Source of the DNA: Scleromatobacter sp038243995
GTDB taxonomy: Bacteria; Pseudomonadota; Gammaproteobacteria; Burkholderiales; Burkholderiaceae_C
Length of the DNA: 64,000 nucleotides
Direction: 5' to 3'
Assembly (NCBI GenBank): GCA_038243995.1
Contig: JBBRTV010000031.1
Coordinates: 1-64,000 of the forward strand
Positions 59,568 to 64,000 of this stretch are shown one piece after another; the first letter of the stretch is position 1; the number at the start of each line of letters is the position of its first letter. The translations under genes were made by a program, and so were the position numbers. Below the pieces are notes generated by a model that searched no databases, had not been told where the DNA came from, and worked only from the letters and a program-made list of their open reading frames with translations.

Positions 59568-59600
59568 GCACCGCAGGAGTTACCTCCTGAAACGCGGTGC
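59568..59600 (+). other. hairpin upstream of the M48 peptidase gene
   Basis: GCACCGC-AGGAG-TTAC-CTCCT-GAAAC-GCGGTGC folds with two stacked stems and a 5-nt bulge on the 3' side. It pairs AGGAG with ACCTCCT-like sequence. No T-run follows, so it is a poor terminator; TAGAAT at 59619-59624 just downstream could be a -10 element for the peptidase gene. Confidence 0.4.
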
Positions 59601-59666
59601 GGCATGGGGTACCGCCCCTAGAATCCAGCCCCACGAACGCGGTCGAGCGACGCGCCGGGAGGGCGA

Positions 59667-61220
59667 ATGGAACAGTGGCAATTCGAAGACATGGTGGCCC
59701 GGCTGGAGCGGGAGAGCCAGGCTTGGCCGACGGCTTATCGCGCGAAGGTGGCGCTGCTCGCCGCGGCCGGCTTCGGCATCCTCGGCATCATCGTCGGCTC
59801 CGCCACGTTCGGCCTCGCGGCCCTTGTCGGCCTGGCTGTCGCGGCCGTGCTCACCGGCGGCAAGGCCTTGCTCGTGGTGTTCAAGCTGGGCAAGGTGGTG
59901 CTGCTGCTGGCCGTCCCTTTCTGGCTGCTCGTGCGCGCATCGGTATCCGCGCTGTTCACGCGCCTGCCCGTGCCCGGCGGGCTGGAGTTGCAGCGTGCGC
60001 AGGTGCCGGCGCTGTTCGATGCGCTCGACAAGATGCGGCGGCGCATGAAGGGCCCGCGCTTCCATCACGTCCTCATCGTGGACGATTTGAACGCGGCCGT
60101 CGTGCAGCGGCCGCTGTTCGGGCTCGTCGGCTGGCCGCGCAACTACCTGCTGCTCGGCCTGCCGCTGCTGGAGGCGCTGGCGCCGAAGGAGGCGCTGGCG
60201 GTGGTAGCCCACGAGTACGGCCACCTGGCCTGCTCGCACGGGCGCTTCGGCGCCTTCATCTATCGGCTGCGCCGCACCTGGCGCGGGGTGGGCGAGGTCG
60301 CGCAAGAGTGGCAGGGCTGGGCCGCGCGGCCCTTGCAGCGCGTCGTCGGCTGGTACGCGCCCTACTTCGACGCCTACACCTTCGTGCTGGCGCGCGCCAA
60401 CGAGTACGAGGCGGACGCGGCGGCGGCCGGGCTCGTGGGGGCCGGCGTGGCCGCGAGCGCGCTCAAGCGCGTCGACATCGCCGCCGCGCACTATGCGGCC
60501 TTCACCGACCGCATCTTTTCGTCCGTCCGCGATCTCGCCAAGCCGCCGGCGGACATGACGACGCAGTGGGCGGCGTGCGCACTCCAGGCCCCGCCCGCCG
60601 CGCAGGCCCGCCTCTGGCTGGCGGCGGCGTTGAACCGCGTGCCCGACGTCGGCGACACCCATCCCGTGCTGCGCGAACGCCTGCACGCCTTGCCTGGGCA
60701 GGCAGGCGCGAGCGCGCAGGTGCCCGAGCCCCTGCAGGCGGAGTCGGCGGCGACCCGCCTGCTCGGCAAGCGCGCGGCCATCGTGCGCGACCACGTGCAG
60801 CGCGAATGGCAATCGGGCGTGCGCGCGAACTGGGCCGAACGACACGGCGAATTGCAGGCCCAGCTCCAGCGCCTGCGCGATCTCGAGGCGCGTGCGTCGC
60901 CCGGCGTGCAGGAGGGGGTCGAGCGGATGCGGCTGCTCGCGAGCGTGTATCCCGAAGTCGATCACCTCGATGCGCTGGCCGCCTTCAATGCGGCGCATGC
61001 GAACCAGCCTGTCACGCTCTACCTCGAGGCCTGCGCACGGCTGGATCGCGACGACGGCGCCGGCCTGCGATTGCTGGAGCGCACCATCGCGCTCGACCCG
61101 GCCGCCACCAAGCCTGCCTGCGAACGGGCCTATGCGTTCCTCGAAGCGCTCGGCGACGACCGCGCCGCCGCCTGGGCCGATCGCTGGAAGAAGTTCCACG
61201 AGCTGGAGCAGGCGGCCTGA
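59667..61220 (+). CDS. M48-family membrane metallopeptidase
   Basis: Zinc peptidase of 517 residues. Two hydrophobic segments near the N-terminus (VALLAAAGFGILGIIVGSAT, VVLLLAVPFWLLVRASVSAL) anchor it. The zinc site is HEYGH (His182, Glu183, His186) with the third ligand in ARANEYEADAAA. The C-terminal half is helical with TPR-like segments. It is preceded by a good ribosome binding site (GGGAGGG). M48 enzymes such as HtpX and BepA act in membrane or outer-membrane protein quality control; which type this one is cannot be told. Confidence 0.9.
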   Translation: MEQWQFEDMVARLERESQAWPTAYRAKVALLAAAGFGILGIIVGSATFGLAALVGLAVAAVLTGGKALLVVFKLGKVVLLLAVPFWLLVRASVSALFTRLPVPGGLELQRAQVPALFDALDKMRRRMKGPRFHHVLIVDDLNAAVVQRPLFGLVGWPRNYLLLGLPLLEALAPKEALAVVAHEYGHLACSHGRFGAFIYRLRRTWRGVGEVAQEWQGWAARPLQRVVGWYAPYFDAYTFVLARANEYEADAAAAGLVGAGVAASALKRVDIAAAHYAAFTDRIFSSVRDLAKPPADMTTQWAACALQAPPAAQARLWLAAALNRVPDVGDTHPVLRERLHALPGQAGASAQVPEPLQAESAATRLLGKRAAIVRDHVQREWQSGVRANWAERHGELQAQLQRLRDLEARASPGVQEGVERMRLLASVYPEVDHLDALAAFNAAHANQPVTLYLEACARLDRDDGAGLRLLERTIALDPAATKPACERAYAFLEALGDDRAAAWADRWKKFHELEQAA

Positions 61221-61310
61221 AGGGGCGACGTGCGGCGCGGCGCCGTTGCGGCCCGGCGTGCTTCTGCGCTCGCGGGCCGGGGGCCGTGGCGCGGCGCCTC
61301 CGTCGTCGAA

Positions 61311-62657
61311 TCAGAGCAGGGACGCGTGCCGCGCCGGATCCTCGTCGCCGATAAGACGATGGTCGCCGAGACCGTGGACGGTCTCGGCGAACCGGGTGTG
61401 CGGCGTCGCGACGGCGCCGTCGTGCGAGCGTGTCGCGCCGGCGGACGCTGCTGCGGGCAGCAAGTCGATGGACGGGGCGGCGAGCAGGTCGTGCAGGGCC
61501 GGCGTCGCGGCGGTGGCCGCGCCCGCGCCGCCCGCCGCGGCACCCGTGTCGCGCGCGAACCAGACGTCGGCCATGGCGTGGGTGGCGCCGTCGGTCGTCG
61601 CGTAGCTCGATGTCAGCCCCAGCAGGGGTCAGCGCGTCGAGGTTCGCCCCGAGCGCGCGCACGGCGGCGGTGGACAGCACGGCGACGTCGGCGCTCGGCA
61701 GTGCCGCGATCTGCGACGGGTTCAGCACCGCGGCCTGGGCCGACGTCAGCGCGGCGAACTGGGCCGTAGTCAGCGCGTTCAGGTGATCCGTCGACAGTCC
61801 GGCGAGTTGCGCCGTCGTCAGCGAGGCGACGGTCGCGGTCGACAGCGACGCGAGTTCGGCCGTCGACAGCGCGGCGAACTGGGCCGAATTCAGCGCATGG
61901 AACTGCGCGCCCGTCAGCGCGGCGATGTCCACCGCGCCGAGGCCGGCGACCTGCGCGGGCGACATTGCGGCGATCTGGCCGGTCGTGAACGCTGCCAGCG
62001 TCGCGGCGCCCATGCCGGCGAGCTGGGCGGTGGTGAGCGCAACGACCTGCGCAGTCGACAGTGCGGCGAGGCCGGCCGGTTGCATGGCGTCCAGCTGCCT
62101 CGGGGTAGCGCCGCCAGGGTCGCGCCGGTCAGCGCGCGCACTTCGGCGGTGCCGAAGTGGGCCAGCGGGCGGTGCCCAGCGCGGGCGCCTGCGCCGAGGT
62201 CAGCGCGCCGGCCTTGGGCCGCGCTCAGGGCCTGGATCTCGATGGCTGTCAGCGCCGCCACCTGCGCCGGGCCGAGCGCGCGGATCTCCATCGTCGTCAG
62301 CGCGGCGATGCCGATGCTGCCCAGCGAGACGATCCAGTCGGTGCTCAGGGCGCGGATCTGGTCCGGCGTGAGGGCGGCTACCTGCCGGGTGGTGAGCGCG
62401 CCGAGCTGGTCGGCGGAGAGCACGGCCAGCGGGTCGGTGCCCAGCGCGGCGATCTGCGAGCTGGCGAGGGCGGCGATCTGCGCGGGGGTGAGCGCGGCGA
62501 CGTCCGCCGACGCCAGCGCGGCTATCTGTGCCGACGTGAGCGCGCCGTCGGCGGACGTCGCCGTCGAGCCGCCGTCGCCCGCGTGATGGCCCAACTTGCG
62601 GCCCACCCACGCTTCGACGGGCAGCAGCGTCTTGAAGAGCGAGCGCCAGAAACTCAT
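61311..62657 (-). pseudogene. frameshifted octapeptide-repeat protein gene lacking the EF-hand-like domain
   Basis: The start is ATG 62657 (MSFWRSLFKTLLPVEAWVG) and octapeptide repeats begin at 62543. The repeat frame is broken at three places: an extra G near 62218 (CAAGGCCGG), a lost C near 62165 (compensating), and a lost G near 62100 (GCGCT-ACCCC). Repeats then continue in a second frame to about 61654. A last frame change at about 61625 joins DALTP to LLGLTSSY, and the C-terminus (MADVWFARD ... HRLIGDEDPARHASLL) matches the end of the upstream paralogue. The roughly 135-residue calcium-binding region of the paralogue is absent. All single-base changes are in short homopolymers, so assembly error is possible. 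Confidence 0.8.
61654..62543 (-). repeat. about 37 degenerate 24-bp repeats encoding octapeptides
   Basis: Units such as ALTSAQIA, ALASADVA, ALTPAQIA, ALTTRQVA, ALTTAQLA and ALNSAQFA follow one another without gaps across two reading frames. They are diverged at DNA level, so the array is old rather than a recent expansion. Confidence 0.88.
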
Positions 62658-62712
62658 GATCGTGAACGACCGGTGCGCCGCGGCGAGTGCTCCGGGCGCG
62701 TCGGTCGGTTCA

Positions 62713-64000
62713 TCAGATCAGCGGGTGGTGACGCGTGCTGTCCTCGTCGCCGAGCAGGCGGTTGTCGATCAGGCCGTGGAGCACCTGCGCCGAGTGGGCG
62801 TGGGAGTTGGCGGCGTCGGTCGACGCGGTCTTGATGGCCGTGTCCTTCTCGTGGCCCGGCAGCAGGTCGGCTGCTGGCGCGGCCAGCAGGTCGTGCAGCG
62901 CCGGGGTTGCGGCGGCCTCCGTGGCGGAAGTCGTCGAGTGGGCGCTGCCGTCCTTGGCGAACCACACGTCTGCCATGGCGTGGTGCGAACCGTCGCTCGT
63001 CGTGTAGCTCGAGGTCAGGCCCAGCAGGTTGCCATGGTCGGTCGCGGTGCCCGCCAATCCGTGCAGGTCCAGCGACGCGACGTGCAGCTCGTCGAGCGTC
63101 TTCAGTTCGCCGGCGTCCGTCTTGCCGTCGTGGTTGGCGTCGACCCAGACACGCAGATCCTTGAAGTGCGCGTCGCCGGCGTCCAGCTTGCCATCGCCGT
63201 TGCTGTCGTACTGCGCCATCGCGGCGTAGCCGTTGCCGGCGTGGCTGCCGTTGGCGAGCCTGGTCGCCGAGCCGAACAGTTCCGTGCCGTCATTGATCTT
63301 GCCGTCATGGTTCAGGTCGATCGCCAGCAGCCCGTCGCTCGGTGCGACCCAGCCCGACTTGCCGGTGTGGCCGGTGCCGTTCAGGTCGAACGTCGTGCCG
63401 TGGGCGGCCGACATCGTGCTGACGCCGTCGCCGTTGAGGTCGAGGACGATCGGCGAGGTCGCCGGCAACGCGTTGACCTGGTCTACGCTCATCGCCCCGA
63501 GTTCGGTGCCGGTGAACGCGGCGGCCTGGGTCATGGACATCGAGGCAATGTCGTGCGTCGACAGGGCCACGATCTCGTCGGTGGTGAGGGCCACGATCTG
63601 CGCCGTGGTCATCGCATGCGCTTCGGCGGTCGTCAGCGCCGCGATGTTGGCGGTCGTCATATGGCTGATCTGATCGGTCGTCAGCGCCGCGAACTGGCTG
63701 GTGCCGAGGGCGCCGATCTGCGCCGTCGTGAACGCATTCAGCTCGTCGGTGGAGAGGGCGACGATGTGATCCGTCGTCAGCGCCGCGATGTGGCCGGTGG
63801 TCAGCGCCTGGACGTCTGCCGTGTTCAGCGCGTGGATCTGGTCGGTCGTCATCGCGTGGATGGCGGCGGTCGACAGCGCATGCACGTCGGCGGATTCCAG
63901 CGCCGCGACCTGGTCGGTGGTCAGCGCGACCACCTGCGCCGTGCTCAACGCTGCGACCTCCGCGGTCGTCAGCGCCACCACTTCGTCGGTGGTCAGGGCG
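62713..64000 (-). CDS. octapeptide-repeat protein with EF-hand-like calcium-binding domain (5' end outside window)
   Basis: Partial: the frame is open through the right window edge. About 21 octapeptides (ALTTAEVA, ALSTAQVV, ALTTDQVA, AMTTDQIH ...) lead into a domain starting SPIVLDLNGDGVSTM, which has four D-x-[ND]-x-DG loops (DLNGDG, DLNHDGKIND, DSNGDGKLDA, DANHDGKTDA) and GLLAIDLN / GTELFGSATRLANGSHAGNG. This layout is known from large RTX-like secreted proteins of proteobacteria. The C-terminus is LHGLIDNRLLGDEDSTRHHP. No signal peptide could be examined. It is a likely type I secretion substrate or surface protein; that is inference. Confidence 0.85.
   Translation of the reverse strand, partial: ALTTDEVVALTTAEVAALSTAQVVALTTDQVAALESADVHALSTAAIHAMTTDQIHALNTADVQALTTGHIAALTTDHIVALSTDELNAFTTAQIGALGTSQFAALTTDQISHMTTANIAALTTAEAHAMTTAQIVALTTDEIVALSTHDIASMSMTQAAAFTGTELGAMSVDQVNALPATSPIVLDLNGDGVSTMSAAHGTTFDLNGTGHTGKSGWVAPSDGLLAIDLNHDGKINDGTELFGSATRLANGSHAGNGYAAMAQYDSNGDGKLDAGDAHFKDLRVWVDANHDGKTDAGELKTLDELHVASLDLHGLAGTATDHGNLLGLTSSYTTSDGSHHAMADVWFAKDGSAHSTTSATEAAATPALHDLLAAPAADLLPGHEKDTAIKTASTDAANSHAHSAQVLHGLIDNRLLGDEDSTRHHPLI
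63471..64000 (-). repeat. about 22 tandem 24-bp repeats encoding Thr-rich octapeptides
   Basis: The consensus is A-[LMF]-[TS]-T-x-[QDE]-[IVL]-x, with hydrophobic positions 2 and 7 and Thr/Ser at 3 and 4. The array continues past the window edge. The DNA shows the same 24-bp rhythm (GTC-GTCAGCGC spacing on the plus strand). Confidence 0.92.

Noticed and set aside
61311..61574. Small minus-strand frame (MADVWFARD...) as a gene of its own
   Set aside because: It aligns with the C-terminus of the upstream paralogue and is the last piece of the frameshifted pseudogene.
61012..62085. Minus-strand frame beginning MQPAGLAALS as an independent gene
   Set aside because: Its first half is octapeptide repeats continuing those of the frame starting at 62657, and its second half is out-of-frame noise overlapping the peptidase gene.

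Overview
The window reads as a very GC-rich chromosomal segment of a betaproteobacterium, order Burkholderiales; the family cannot be settled from the sequence alone. The reasons are the gene orders odhB-lpdA-zapE and ndk-rlmN-pilW-rodZ-ispG-hisS-yfgM-bamB-der-hfq-hflX-hflK-hflC-DUF2065-hisZ-purA, a RluB with long low-complexity arms carrying PNPLQQT(F/Y) motifs, and uniformly strong GC at third codon positions. No insertion sequence, phage, CRISPR array or replication origin was seen.

Positions 1-34 kb are conserved core genome. They hold the end of the 2-oxoglutarate dehydrogenase E2 gene and lpdA, zapE, an ammonium transporter, a PP2C phosphatase, dinG, bamD, rluD, scpB, rluB and ndk. A long co-directional block then runs from rlmN to purA, covering RNA modification, pilus and cell-shape functions, isoprenoid synthesis, outer-membrane assembly (bamB, yfgM), GTPases, Hfq, the HflKC complex and purine/histidine synthesis. 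A phosphoribosyltransferase gene, a tRNA-Leu(CAG) gene on the opposite strand and rnr follow. The rnr product starts directly at its first cold-shock domain, so the usual N-terminal helix-turn-helix region is missing.

Positions 34-45.5 kb are accessory. A GT41 (O-GlcNAc-transferase-like) TPR glycosyltransferase precedes a complete type I secretion system (ABC exporter with a cysteine-less C39-like domain, HlyD adaptor, TolC channel) and an unrecognised 275-residue protein. Facing them on the other strand is a three-gene sugar set: a WxcM-type acyltransferase/ketoisomerase fusion, a DegT-type aminotransferase and a GT2 glycosyltransferase, which suggests an N-acetylated 3-amino-3,6-dideoxyhexose.

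Positions 45.6-59.5 kb are sensory and envelope functions. A secreted single-Cache protein and a chemoreceptor form an operon behind a sequence that fits a sigma-28 promoter. A histidine kinase and an NtrC-type sigma-54 activator lie divergent from a porin plus a PstS-like binding protein. Two good -24/-12 (sigma-54) promoters sharing the core GAAGCTTGCG precede the porin and, 2 kb on, an envelope operon (small unknown protein, YceI, MacB-like ABC ATPase and permease, LolA-like protein, PF10118 metal hydrolase, second YceI). The second promoter has an upstream dyad of ACTGCGCAA repeats placed where an activator should bind. Together these look like one sigma-54 regulon, probably for envelope lipid or lipoprotein traffic; the substrate is unknown.

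Positions 58.2-64 kb hold a secreted-protein gene interrupted by an amber codon, an M48 peptidase gene, and two tandem genes for proteins built of Thr-rich octapeptide repeats (consensus A-L-T-T-x-Q-I-x). The upstream copy ends in an EF-hand-like calcium-binding domain and runs off the window. The downstream copy is frameshifted at several homopolymers and lacks that domain. These proteins are plausible cargo for the type I exporter and plausible targets for the GT41 enzyme 20-30 kb away, but that link is inference.
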